NCBI GenBank assembly: GCA_040386075.1
Contig: JAZKGE010000032.1
Span: forward strand, 124,001-188,000
Length of the DNA stretch: 64,000 nucleotides
Direction of reading: 5' to 3'
Origin: UBA4416 sp040386075
GTDB lineage: Bacteria > Bacteroidota > Bacteroidia > B-17B0 > Aurantibacillaceae
Shown piece by piece: positions 16,337 through 24,195 of this stretch. The notes under the pieces are model-generated. The model saw nothing but the letters and a program-made list of their open reading frames with translations. It did no database searches and was not told the origin of the DNA. Both the position numbers and the translations under genes were made by a program. How positions within the stretch are numbered: the stretch's first letter is position 1; each line of letters begins with the position of its first letter.

Positions 16337-17593
16337 TTAATCAAAATCCATTAATTGTTCCATAAATAATTTTTTGTCCTTGTCCTCAAACCCTGCAAAG
16401 TAGCCCTTTGTTGTATTTGTGTTACTGTGGTTTAAAGCTTCACTCATAAACTCCATAGATGCTCCCTTACGAATTGCATTTGTAGCAAAACTATGTCTTG
16501 CCCAATACGTTGAAATATCTTCCGTTATTCCAACGCTTTTCGCTAAGATTTTCAAATTCTGATTTATAAACTTGGTAAAGTTTTTGATTTTAGTTTGCTT
16601 TTCTTTGGCAGTATCTGTTTTTGAAATTATCGAAAAAATGTATTCTTTTTTGTCTTTCTTATCGTTTCCGTACGCTTCGATAACTCCTTTGGCATGAGGC
16701 GTTAGATATGCTGTAACGGGCTTTAAATCGGTTTTAGACGTGTTTGCTGTTTTGGCTCTGTAAAATACCAATTTATTATCCTCTATATCTCCATACTTTA
16801 ATAATGCAATATCCTTTATATTCATCCCATTGCAAGCATAACTAAAGAACCAAAAATCCTTTGCTTTATACTGTTCATCAGTATTCGGCTTTGCTTCAAA
16901 TAGAGTTTTCAATTCAAATTTCGATAATGCTTTTTTGACATTTTTAACTGCCGGAGGCTGGTATTTACCTTTTCCAAAAGGATATAGTTCAGTATCGATT
17001 TCCTTGTCCTTAATCGCTACATTGAAAATAGCACGAAGTGTTCGGACATAAATAGAAACTGTTGTTTTACTTCTTTCTAAATCTTTAACCATATAGTTCT
17101 CATATCTTTGAAGCCAATCAGGAGTTATATCGGTTAACGAAATTTTAGTAGGGATCTTTTTGCTTGTTTTAGTAATAAAATTTGTAAAAGATTTTAATGC
17201 GAGATCATACGTTTCGGCTGTATTTATGTTTTCATTTGCCTCTAACTTCGAAATCATTACCTTATAGTGATAAATGGCATCTATTCCATCTCCTTTATTT
17301 CGTAAAAACTTTTTTTCAAATTGACTAATAGAAAAGGGTTTTATAGCTTTAGCAACTTCTTCCGCCATTAATTCAAGAGCTTTCATCTCGTTTCTTGCCT
17401 CTTTATGCTCCAATCTTGGTTTGTCTACCTCCCAAGTGCTTTGAAATTCCTTTTTAGTAAACTCAAATTTTGTACTATAAAGCTTTTGTTTTCGGGGATG
17501 GGACGTAAATAACCGCAATTTAACAGGGTATTTGCCATTTGTCTTGGGTCTCCTTGTATCTAAGGTAATGGAGATAAAGTATTCGCTTTTCAT
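16337..17593 (-). CDS. Tyrosine recombinase (site-specific integrase) of the island
   Basis: I use the ATG at 17593 (MKSEYFISITLDTRRPKTNG), the common start of Bacteroidota integrases; an upstream start at 17671 would add a hydrophobic leader unlikely to be real. 418 residues: Arm-type N-terminal domain (~1-110), SAM-like core-binding domain (~120-220) and catalytic domain (~235-418). Catalytic residues visible are R366 and H367 in YWARHSFAT, H389 in ALNHSNTNT and nucleophile Y398 in KGYFAGF. The first arginine region reads CNGMNIKDIALLKYGDI, with N where R is canonical; related Bacteroidota integrases share this. The 5' end lies 155 bp from attR. It should recombine the 46-bp tRNA-Val repeat. 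Confidence 0.95.
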   Translation of the reverse strand: MKSEYFISITLDTRRPKTNGKYPVKLRLFTSHPRKQKLYSTKFEFTKKEFQSTWEVDKPRLEHKEARNEMKALELMAEEVAKAIKPFSISQFEKKFLRNKGDGIDAIYHYKVMISKLEANENINTAETYDLALKSFTNFITKTSKKIPTKISLTDITPDWLQRYENYMVKDLERSKTTVSIYVRTLRAIFNVAIKDKEIDTELYPFGKGKYQPPAVKNVKKALSKFELKTLFEAKPNTDEQYKAKDFWFFSYACNGMNIKDIALLKYGDIEDNKLVFYRAKTANTSKTDLKPVTAYLTPHAKGVIEAYGNDKKDKKEYIFSIISKTDTAKEKQTKIKNFTKFINQNLKILAKSVGITEDISTYWARHSFATNAIRKGASMEFMSEALNHSNTNTTKGYFAGFEDKDKKLFMEQLMDFD

Positions 17594-17748
17594 TAGTTTG
17601 AAAGTGTTTTTTGCATACAATTTGCATACATAATTACAAAATAAACAGATAACAAACAAATAATAAATCACTAAAGTACCCTATAAATGCCATATTTTAC
17701 ACGTTAATTCATAATTAACCAAATAGTAAGTATTATATAAGATTATGT

Positions 17749-17794
17749 CTTACAAGCAGGGGGTCACAGGTTCGAACCCTGTATCTCCCACCAA
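17749..17794 (+). repeat. attR: 46-bp direct repeat of the tRNA-Val 3' end
   Basis: Identical to 7264-7309 and marks the right boundary of the island. No acceptor, D-arm or complete anticodon arm precedes it, so it is a tRNA fragment rather than a gene. Confidence 0.95.
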
Positions 17795-17795
17795 A

Positions 17796-17822
17796 GCCTC
17801 ACAGAAATGTGAGGCTTTTTTG
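17796..17822 (+). terminator. Native tRNA-Val terminator displaced by the island
   Basis: GCCTCACA and TGTGAGGC form a perfect 8-bp stem with a GAAA loop, followed by a run of Ts. It begins 1 bp after the attR repeat, exactly where the uninterrupted tRNA's terminator would lie. Confidence 0.85.
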
Positions 17823-17895
17823 TTTTATAGTGTTTTCGATTCAGGCCTAGCATTTTCCTCCAGAAGCCTTACAGAATTGCGAGCCTTTTTTATTA

Positions 17896-17903
17896 TATAT
17901 TTG
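17896..17903 (+). promoter_or_regulatory. -7 element TATATTTG upstream of the hybrid kinase
   Basis: Exact TAnnTTTG match 45 bp before the GTG start at 17949, and outside the island boundary. No clear TTTG box at the optimal distance. Confidence 0.55.
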
Positions 17904-17948
17904 CGCCGGTTTTCCAAAAATGGTCCTTATTAATACCTGTAGCTATTT

Positions 17949-20798
17949 GTGCGAATAGTATCTGTTATATATTTATTGCTGTTTGTTTTGAGTTTTCAGG
18001 CTCAAAATAATCCCGCTATTGATTCGATCAAGCTGGTTATTAAAAACAGTACCGATGGCCGTGTTAAAGCAAATGCATTACAAAAACTGGCACATGAATA
18101 TATTGACGTGGATGCCAAACAGGCCTATAATTATGGGCTGCAATCGATAGAGCTGGCAAAACAAATAAACGATCCTTCCTGCGAGGTAGCTGCATTAAGT
18201 GAGCTTGCTATTCTTGATAGGAACCAGGGAGATTATTTGAAAGCGCTTAGTGTTTTAAAAGAGGCCATTCAAATAGCCGAGAACATCAATGATACAAGCG
18301 CAATTTCAAAATGTTTTATCGCTGTGGGAGATGTTTATTCGGCACTTTTAAATTATAATAAGGCACTTGATTATTATGAAGAGGCACTAACCTTAAATAA
18401 AGATAAACAAAACCTCGAAGTACTCAATAGCCTTAATCGAATAGGGAACCGCTTGATGGATAAGGGAAGAGAGGCAAATGACACCAATTTTATGTTATCT
18501 GCTATTTCATCTTATCTAAAAGCAAAAACCATTGCGGCTGCCATACATAATACCCGGCAATACATTAATGTGTATGTGAGCCTGGCAGATGCTTATAATA
18601 TTTTCGGAAAAGTATCCAATAACAAACATCATTTATATGAGTCGTTGAATTATTCAATGTTGTCGTTGCAGTTGGCACAGGTGGCCGATCTGAAGAGCTC
18701 ACAGGGCATTAGTTATTTAAATCTTGGAGAGGTATACCTAAGTTTGAACAAGACCATTAAAGCCATCCATTATTTTGAAATGGCCGAAAAGATCTATCAG
18801 CCTTTGGGAAACAAATCATGGTTGCTTAATACCTACGAACTACTGGGTAAAACGTATTATACCATGCATGTGTATGATAAGGCCGTTGAGTATTTTGAAA
18901 AGAGTATAGCGTTTGCAAAAGAGCAGCATTTAGCAAAACCCTTAAGAGATGATTACAGATGGCTGGCTGAGATCTATTTGAAACAACAAAAATTTGAAGA
19001 GGCATGTGGCTATTATAAATTGCATAATGATTATAAAGATAGTGTGATTACTGAAAATGAAAGTTTCAATATTTCACGCCTCCAGGCTGAGCTTGATATT
19101 CAACGAAAAGACAAAGAGATCGCCTTTTTAACTAAGAGTACTGCGGCACAAAACGTTGAGATCAATGCCAAAAATGAACAACGTAATTACCTGATCGTTT
19201 TAGTGGTTATCGTCGTAGTTGCTTCTGTTGTTTTATTTTACTTGTACAGAGACAGAAAAAGAGCTGCGATCGAGATCCTGAAAGCAAAAGAGTTTGCCGA
19301 AAAAGCGAAGGAAGCACAGGAACAATTTTTAGCGAATACCAGTCATGAGATCCGTACCCCAATGAATGGGATCATTGGCATGACGAACCATTTAATGGAT
19401 ACACCATTGAGCAAGGAGCAACAGGAATACATCAGTACCATTAAAGAGTCTTCCAATAATTTATTATCTATTATCAATGAGTTGCTGGACCTTTCAAAAA
19501 TAATGGCTAAAAAGATCCTGTTTGATAAGCAGCCTTTTGAGTTGGAAATGGTTATCAGGAACATGGTTCATTTGTTAGAATTCAGGGCAACAGAAAAAAA
19601 TATTCTGTTGAATTTCAAAATAGATCCATCAATTCCAAAATTGATCGTAGGCGATGCTATTCGTTTAAATCAGATCTTATTGAATCTGGTTGAGAATTCA
19701 GTTAAGTTCACACATGACGGAGAAATAGAAATTCATGTTGGTCTGTTGAATGAAACAGAAGGATCAGTACAACTCGAATTTAATGTTAAAGATACAGGCA
19801 TTGGTATTCCTGAAGGAAAACTAAACATGATCTTTGAGAATTTCACACAGGTAAATGCTAAAACAACCCGTAAATACGGCGGCACGGGATTAGGTTTATC
19901 CATTAGTAAACAGTTAGTAGAACAACAAGGCGGACACATGTCGGTTAAAAGCCAGATGAATGTTGGTTCAACTTTTAGTTTTACGCTGGAATTTAAAAAA
20001 CCAAAAGTTTCAACTATCAATGCAAATGATGGGTTACTGTCAGATCTGCCAAAAGCAAACCTCAATGGGCTTTGTGTTTTAGTAGTTGATGATAATCGTA
20101 TTAATTTAAAAGTAGCTTTGCTCACACTTCAAAAATGGAACGTACAGGTTGAGTTGGTAGAAAGCGCTAAAGAAGCCTATCAGAAACTTAGCCAGAAAAA
20201 GATCGATCTGGTTTTAATGGACATAACCATGCCCGATATTGATGGATTTGAAGCTACACAGTATATCAGGAATGAGTTGCCGGAACCCGTGCGACATATT
20301 CCCGTTATTGCTATGACAGCCGCTGCATTCATTGGGGATAAAGAAAAATGTTTAGCGGCAGGCATGAACGATTATATTTCAAAGCCCTTTGCTTCCGAAG
20401 ACCTGTTGCAAAAAATAACAAAGTTGTTGCCGCAACAAACATTCACAAATACCCCAACGTTTAGCGACCTGACCTTGATATATGAACGTGCCGCCGGCGA
20501 CACGCAATTTTTGAAGGAGATCATTGAATGTTATATCCAGGAAATGCCCGTATACATTGCTGAAATGGATGAATACATGGCTGCTAAAGACCATGTCGGC
20601 ATTAGTAAGCAGGCTCATAAAATGAAAGCTCCTATTGCGTTAATGGGCGCCATATCTTTAAAGGATTTATATGCTGCAATTGAAATGGATGCCAGGGATC
20701 ATAAGAATATCAATGAACTTGCCAAGCAAATAGAAGAAGCAAAGCGACAATGTTTGGAAACGGTGGAGGAACTGAAAGCAGAGTTTCAAAAACTGTAA
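17949..20798 (+). CDS. TPR-containing hybrid sensor histidine kinase / response regulator / Hpt
   Basis: 949 residues with a GTG start giving the signal peptide MRIVSVIYLLLFVLSFQAQ. Order: periplasmic TPR array (~40-370), coiled coil, one membrane helix (~413-435, IVLVVIVVVASVVLFYLY), HisKA with phosphoacceptor H466 (NTSHEIRTPMNG), HATPase (LNLVENSVKFTHDG; DTGIGIP; GGTGLGLSISK), receiver with D758 in LVLMDITMPDIDGFE and SKPF, and a C-terminal Hpt domain with H890 (KQAHKMK). All phosphorelay residues are present, so the full His-Asp-His relay is encoded in one chain. TPRs probably sense a periplasmic partner. No cognate output regulator is adjacent. It is the first chromosomal gene right of the island. 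Confidence 0.95.
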   Translation: MRIVSVIYLLLFVLSFQAQNNPAIDSIKLVIKNSTDGRVKANALQKLAHEYIDVDAKQAYNYGLQSIELAKQINDPSCEVAALSELAILDRNQGDYLKALSVLKEAIQIAENINDTSAISKCFIAVGDVYSALLNYNKALDYYEEALTLNKDKQNLEVLNSLNRIGNRLMDKGREANDTNFMLSAISSYLKAKTIAAAIHNTRQYINVYVSLADAYNIFGKVSNNKHHLYESLNYSMLSLQLAQVADLKSSQGISYLNLGEVYLSLNKTIKAIHYFEMAEKIYQPLGNKSWLLNTYELLGKTYYTMHVYDKAVEYFEKSIAFAKEQHLAKPLRDDYRWLAEIYLKQQKFEEACGYYKLHNDYKDSVITENESFNISRLQAELDIQRKDKEIAFLTKSTAAQNVEINAKNEQRNYLIVLVVIVVVASVVLFYLYRDRKRAAIEILKAKEFAEKAKEAQEQFLANTSHEIRTPMNGIIGMTNHLMDTPLSKEQQEYISTIKESSNNLLSIINELLDLSKIMAKKILFDKQPFELEMVIRNMVHLLEFRATEKNILLNFKIDPSIPKLIVGDAIRLNQILLNLVENSVKFTHDGEIEIHVGLLNETEGSVQLEFNVKDTGIGIPEGKLNMIFENFTQVNAKTTRKYGGTGLGLSISKQLVEQQGGHMSVKSQMNVGSTFSFTLEFKKPKVSTINANDGLLSDLPKANLNGLCVLVVDDNRINLKVALLTLQKWNVQVELVESAKEAYQKLSQKKIDLVLMDITMPDIDGFEATQYIRNELPEPVRHIPVIAMTAAAFIGDKEKCLAAGMNDYISKPFASEDLLQKITKLLPQQTFTNTPTFSDLTLIYERAAGDTQFLKEIIECYIQEMPVYIAEMDEYMAAKDHVGISKQAHKMKAPIALMGAISLKDLYAAIEMDARDHKNINELAKQIEEAKRQCLETVEELKAEFQKL

Positions 20799-20830
20799 TC
20801 TGGATAACCCGTCTTTTAATAAGTTTTAGT

Positions 20831-22216
20831 TTATGGCTTATGTAACTTGTTTAAATTACGGTTGATATATTTTTCGGAAGTAAGCAGCGCTGTTTGTATG
20901 CGTTTTGCATAGCGTATCGAATCTAAAATCTCTTTTTGTTTTTCTTCTATAACCTGTTTTTGCTTGGTTATTTCAACATTGATCTTTTGCTTTTGTAAAT
21001 AACTGCAATATGCAAAGATGGCAAATGCAATGACCACTAATAAAATGCCACACACACTAAATATGGTGATCTTTTGTTTTTTACTTTCAGCACTTGCAAT
21101 AGCTGCTTTCTTTTCCCGGTCGAGTTTTGATGCTGCTTCTTTTTTATCGAACTCATAGGTCATTTCAAGGCGAACCGTCTTTTGTGTATTTTCCTCATTT
21201 AACAAACTATCACGGGCGCTGATAAAATTTCTATAATATTTAAGAGCATCAGTAAATTTTCCGGTATTGTCATAAATATTACTAAGATGCATGCTGGCTT
21301 CTTTAATATTATTCAGGTCTTCGTTCTCTTTTGCTAATTTCAGAGCTTTAAAACAGTAATCTTCTGCAAGCTGGTATCTTTTTGCAGCTTCTTTGCCAGG
21401 ATAAAAACCAGCGAGGTTATTATAGAGCCCTCCAATATGTGCCAATGATGTTGTAATTCCTTCAACGTCATTAATTTCTTCTCTGAGTTTTAATGCATCA
21501 AAAAATAAATTCAATGATCTTCCATATCTGCTCAAGGCTGAATCTTTTTTATCTTCTTTTTTGGCAATGTTTCCCTGGATATCGTAAATAATACCAATGT
21601 TATTGTACGAATTTGCAATTCCCTGTTTGTCCTGTATCTCTAATTGTATCCTTAAAGCTGCAAAATGATTTTTAAGGGCTTCTGTTAATTTATTCAGATC
21701 AGAGTACACATTACCGATATTCCCAAAAGAATTAGCAACACCATTGCTATCACCTAAGACTTTTTTTAATTTTAAACTTATAAAATGATGTGTCAATGCT
21801 TGCGAATAATTATTCTGATAATAGTAAACAAGTCCCAGGTTGTTATGAAGACTTGCTTCGTTTCTTCGGTCATGCAATTCTTCACGGACCTTTAATGCTA
21901 TAAAATAGTTCTTTAAAGCTTCAGGATAATGCCCAATAAAATAGTAATGAGTGCCTAATGTGGTGTGTGCATTTGCCAGACCTTTTTTATGACCCAGTTT
22001 TTCTGAAAGCACTTTGGTGTAATTTGCATAGTAAAGCTTTACGGAATCATCTTCTGTGTTGTAGAGCTTGTAATTTAGAGTTAAAAGTGTTATGATCTTA
22101 TTGGTGTCTTCTTTTGCACTATTGATTGTTTGCTTCAGGGAGTCGATCTCTCTGGTTTGTGCCATACAAATTGCAATCACCATTTGAAATAAAAGGAGCA
22201 AGAGAAATTTTTTCAT
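20831..22216 (-). CDS. Membrane-anchored TPR protein ending at an output-domain linker
   Basis: About 461 residues from the ATG at 22216 (MKKFLLLLLFQMVIAICMAQ signal peptide). Eight or so TPR motifs follow (EASLHNNLGLVYYYQNNYSQ; NSFGNIGNVYSDLNKLTEAL; NSYNNIGIIYDIQGNI), then a coiled coil, one membrane helix (~388-408) and a cytosolic coil ending KEILDSIRYAKRIQTALLTS EKYI (written in two parts). In Bacteroidota that linker normally leads into a SpoIIE/PP2C phosphatase, but here it stops ~12 residues later. The gene is convergent with the hybrid kinase, 32 bp apart. Either a truncated phosphatase or a stand-alone sensor partner. Confidence 0.88.
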   Translation of the reverse strand: MKKFLLLLLFQMVIAICMAQTREIDSLKQTINSAKEDTNKIITLLTLNYKLYNTEDDSVKLYYANYTKVLSEKLGHKKGLANAHTTLGTHYYFIGHYPEALKNYFIALKVREELHDRRNEASLHNNLGLVYYYQNNYSQALTHHFISLKLKKVLGDSNGVANSFGNIGNVYSDLNKLTEALKNHFAALRIQLEIQDKQGIANSYNNIGIIYDIQGNIAKKEDKKDSALSRYGRSLNLFFDALKLREEINDVEGITTSLAHIGGLYNNLAGFYPGKEAAKRYQLAEDYCFKALKLAKENEDLNNIKEASMHLSNIYDNTGKFTDALKYYRNFISARDSLLNEENTQKTVRLEMTYEFDKKEAASKLDREKKAAIASAESKKQKITIFSVCGILLVVIAFAIFAYCSYLQKQKINVEITKQKQVIEEKQKEILDSIRYAKRIQTALLTSEKYINRNLNKLHKP

Positions 22217-22300
22217 TAACACTAAAATAGTAAATAGATCTCTGAAATTACCATAAAATAATCTTCAATAATGATTACTTTTATAAGAAGTTAATGGATC

Positions 22301-22894
22301 ATGCTGGAAAAATTTAAAGCCTATCTTCAAAAGAACGCACAGGTTAGCGACCAGGAGTTTGAGATACTATCCAGGCAATTACGTGCCGAGAAGGTCAAAA
22401 AAAACACGGTCTTGTCGAGGCCCGGAGAAGTATGCGGTTTTTCTTTTTTTGTAGAGAAGGGATTGTTACGTTCATACACAATGGATGATAGTGGCAAAGA
22501 ACATATCATTCAATTTGCGCCTGAAAACTGGATCGTGAGCGACAGGAGCAGCGCTTATTTTAACCAGCCTTCCGATTTTTTTATAGATACTGTGGAGGAT
22601 TCAGAAATTGTATACCTCGATAAAACTTTTGCGGATAAGGCTTCAGAGTTGAGCAGTCAGTACAGGCAATTTAACGAGAGGTCGCTGCACAACCATATTC
22701 GTCATATTCAAAAGCGCGTGAGCTTGTTATTGGGTGCTACTGCCGAACAACGTTATATGGATTTCATAAAATTATATCCGGATCTGATGTTACGAGTACC
22801 ACAATGGATGATCGCCTCATATCTGGGGATCACACCCGAAAGTTTAAGCCGCGTAAGAAAAGAGCTTGCTAAAAAACATTTTAAGACTGGCTAA
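22301..22894 (+). CDS. Crp/Fnr-family transcriptional regulator
   Basis: 197 residues. The cyclic-nucleotide-binding-like beta roll occupies ~10-120 (NTVLSRPGEVCGFSFFVEKG; EHIIQFAPENWIVSD; SEIVYLDKTFADK). A dimer helix (~125-145) and a winged HTH follow: VPQWMIASYLGITPESLSRV (recognition helix ITPESLSRVRKEL). There are no cysteine ligands for an FeS cluster in the Fnr pattern, so it is a Crp-like relative of the small Bacteroidota type. Genes of this type often sit beside pirin or stress genes; here pirin lies 240 bp downstream, with a repeat element in between. Ligand unknown. Confidence 0.93.
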   Translation: MLEKFKAYLQKNAQVSDQEFEILSRQLRAEKVKKNTVLSRPGEVCGFSFFVEKGLLRSYTMDDSGKEHIIQFAPENWIVSDRSSAYFNQPSDFFIDTVEDSEIVYLDKTFADKASELSSQYRQFNERSLHNHIRHIQKRVSLLLGATAEQRYMDFIKLYPDLMLRVPQWMIASYLGITPESLSRVRKELAKKHFKTG

Positions 22895-22899
22895 TTTTC

Positions 22900-23029
22900 T
22901 TAACCACATAGATCATGATTTGTGTAGTAAAAAGATTAGAGATAGCCCTTTGCTATAGACATAGTTACTATGTTTAAAACGTAGTTTCTATCACTTACTT
23001 AAACCTACATCTATTTTCTATGTGGTTAA
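22900..23029. repeat. 130-bp palindrome-ended intergenic repeat, copy 1
   Basis: Perfect 13-bp terminal inverted repeats: TTAACCACATAGA at 22900-22912 and TCTATGTGGTTAA at 23017-23029. The interior (...GTTACTATGTTTAAAACGTAG...) aligns with the interior of 24019-24153. It begins 5 bp after the Crp/Fnr stop. A REP/MITE-like non-autonomous element is the likely identity; no coding potential. Confidence 0.75.
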
Positions 23030-23101
23030 ATGGTTCCAAATTTACATTGCTATTATTGTTATTTCATATCATAGATCAATGCCCATGAAACTATATTGCT
23101 G

Positions 23102-23109
23102 TAATTTTG
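23102..23109 (+). promoter_or_regulatory. -7 element TAATTTTG for the pirin gene
   Basis: Exact TAnnTTTG match 25 bp before the pirin ATG. It lies outside the upstream repeat, so pirin has a promoter independent of the repeat. Confidence 0.5.
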
Positions 23110-23134
23110 TTCTATAATTTTAAAACAACTTAGT

Positions 23135-24007
23135 ATGAAATTAAGAAATATAGAAATGGTGATAGCTCCCAGGGAACCACATTTTGTTGGAGACGGATTC
23201 AGGGTACACAATTTTATCCCCTATAAATTAGATATGCAGCGCATGAGCCCTTTTATCATGCTTGATTATGGCTCTAAATTTTATTTCCCGCCGGCTGATA
23301 AACCAAGGGGCGTAAATGTGCATCCACACCGTGGTTTTGAAACGGTAACGATCGCCTATAAAGGCAAAGTAGCGCACAACGACAGCTCAGGAAATAGTGG
23401 TGTGATCAGTGAAGGCGATGTACAGTGGATGACGGCAGCTTCCGGAATTTTGCATAAAGAATTCCATGAAGAAAATTTCAGTAAAACAGGTGGTGATTTC
23501 CAAATGGTACAACTATGGGTCAATTTGCCTGCAAAAGATAAAATGTCGAAACCCAAATACCAGGGAATTACCAATCAACAGATCCAAAAAGTTGAGTTGC
23601 CGGATAATGGCGGTGAGATAGAAGTGATTGCAGGCCAATACAAGGAAACAAAAGGAACAGCTTCTACATTTACACCGGTTCATTTATTCAATGTAAAATT
23701 AAATAAAGGCACATCAACCGATTTTTCTTTTCCGTCAAATTACAATACGGCTTTGTTGGTGGTTGAAGGTAAAGTAACAGTAAATGGAACAGAAACTGTA
23801 CCGACAGATCATTTTGTGGTGTTTCAAAATAATGCCGAAGCATTTACAGTGGAAGCTTCTGAAAATGCCATTGTATTGATATTGAGCGGTGAGCCTATCA
23901 ACGAGCCTATAGCAGCGCAAGGTCCCTTTGTAATGAATACAAGAGCCGAGATCGTTCAGGCTATTGAAGATTTTAATATGGGTAAGTTTGGGTATCTGGA
24001 AGAATAG
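23135..24007 (+). CDS. Pirin family protein (bicupin)
   Basis: 290 residues, the usual pirin length. The N-terminal cupin has the metal site: HPHRGFETVT (two His, ~residues 62-64), with HKEFHEE (~107-113) giving the further His and Glu ligands, and GDVQWMTAASGILHKEF as the family signature. The C-terminal cupin is present (STDFSFPSNYNTALLVVEG) without the metal set. Pirins are iron proteins with quercetinase or redox-regulatory roles; activity here is unknown. Two related intergenic repeats flank the gene, which stands alone between them. Confidence 0.95.
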   Translation: MKLRNIEMVIAPREPHFVGDGFRVHNFIPYKLDMQRMSPFIMLDYGSKFYFPPADKPRGVNVHPHRGFETVTIAYKGKVAHNDSSGNSGVISEGDVQWMTAASGILHKEFHEENFSKTGGDFQMVQLWVNLPAKDKMSKPKYQGITNQQIQKVELPDNGGEIEVIAGQYKETKGTASTFTPVHLFNVKLNKGTSTDFSFPSNYNTALLVVEGKVTVNGTETVPTDHFVVFQNNAEAFTVEASENAIVLILSGEPINEPIAAQGPFVMNTRAEIVQAIEDFNMGKFGYLEE

Positions 24008-24018
24008 AAGAAAAATTT

Positions 24019-24153
24019 AACCACATAGGAACATAGGTTAATAAAGAAAAAAGAGTTAGTTATAGAAGCGTCGCTTTCTCATAGTATATTATGTGTAAAA
24101 ACATGTTTTCTATCAATCTCTTTACTAACGTAAATTTATGGATCTATGTGGTT
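24019..24153. repeat. 135-bp palindrome-ended intergenic repeat, copy 2
   Basis: Terminal inverted repeats AACCACATAG (24019-24028) and CTATGTGGTT (24144-24153). The interior shares the TTTTCTATCA and ATTATGTGTAAAAACATG-type blocks with copy 1 at 22900-23029. It lies 11 bp after the pirin stop. Confidence 0.75.
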
Positions 24154-24195
24154 GAAAAAAACAGGCATTGCTTTCTTTTTAAAATTAAAGGAAAC

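Larger units (their letters stand above)
7264..17794. mobile_element. tRNA-Val-integrated genomic island with Rep-like, integrase and cargo genes
   Basis: The element is bounded by a perfect 46-bp direct repeat (7264-7309 and 17749-17794) made from the 3' part of tRNA-Val. The left copy completes a functional tRNA, as usual for tRNA-targeting tyrosine integrases, and the integrase gene sits at the right end pointing inward. Contents in order: XRE regulator, small secreted protein and lipoprotein, Rep-like protein, excisionase-type HTH, a gap-broken gene, a membrane protein, the ATPase/PRTase-like/HEPN cassette, integrase. No conjugation, capsid or relaxase gene is recognisable, so it is more like an integrated plasmid or satellite-type island than an ICE or full prophage. 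The interior is visibly more AT-rich than its surroundings. Confidence 0.93.

Noticed and set aside
7264..17794. Full prophage or ICE
   Set aside because: No capsid, portal, terminase, relaxase or conjugation gene seen; only Rep-like, HTH and integrase genes are present.
17745..17933. 62-residue open frame over attR and the terminator
   Set aside because: It translates tRNA-derived and hairpin sequence; no protein features.
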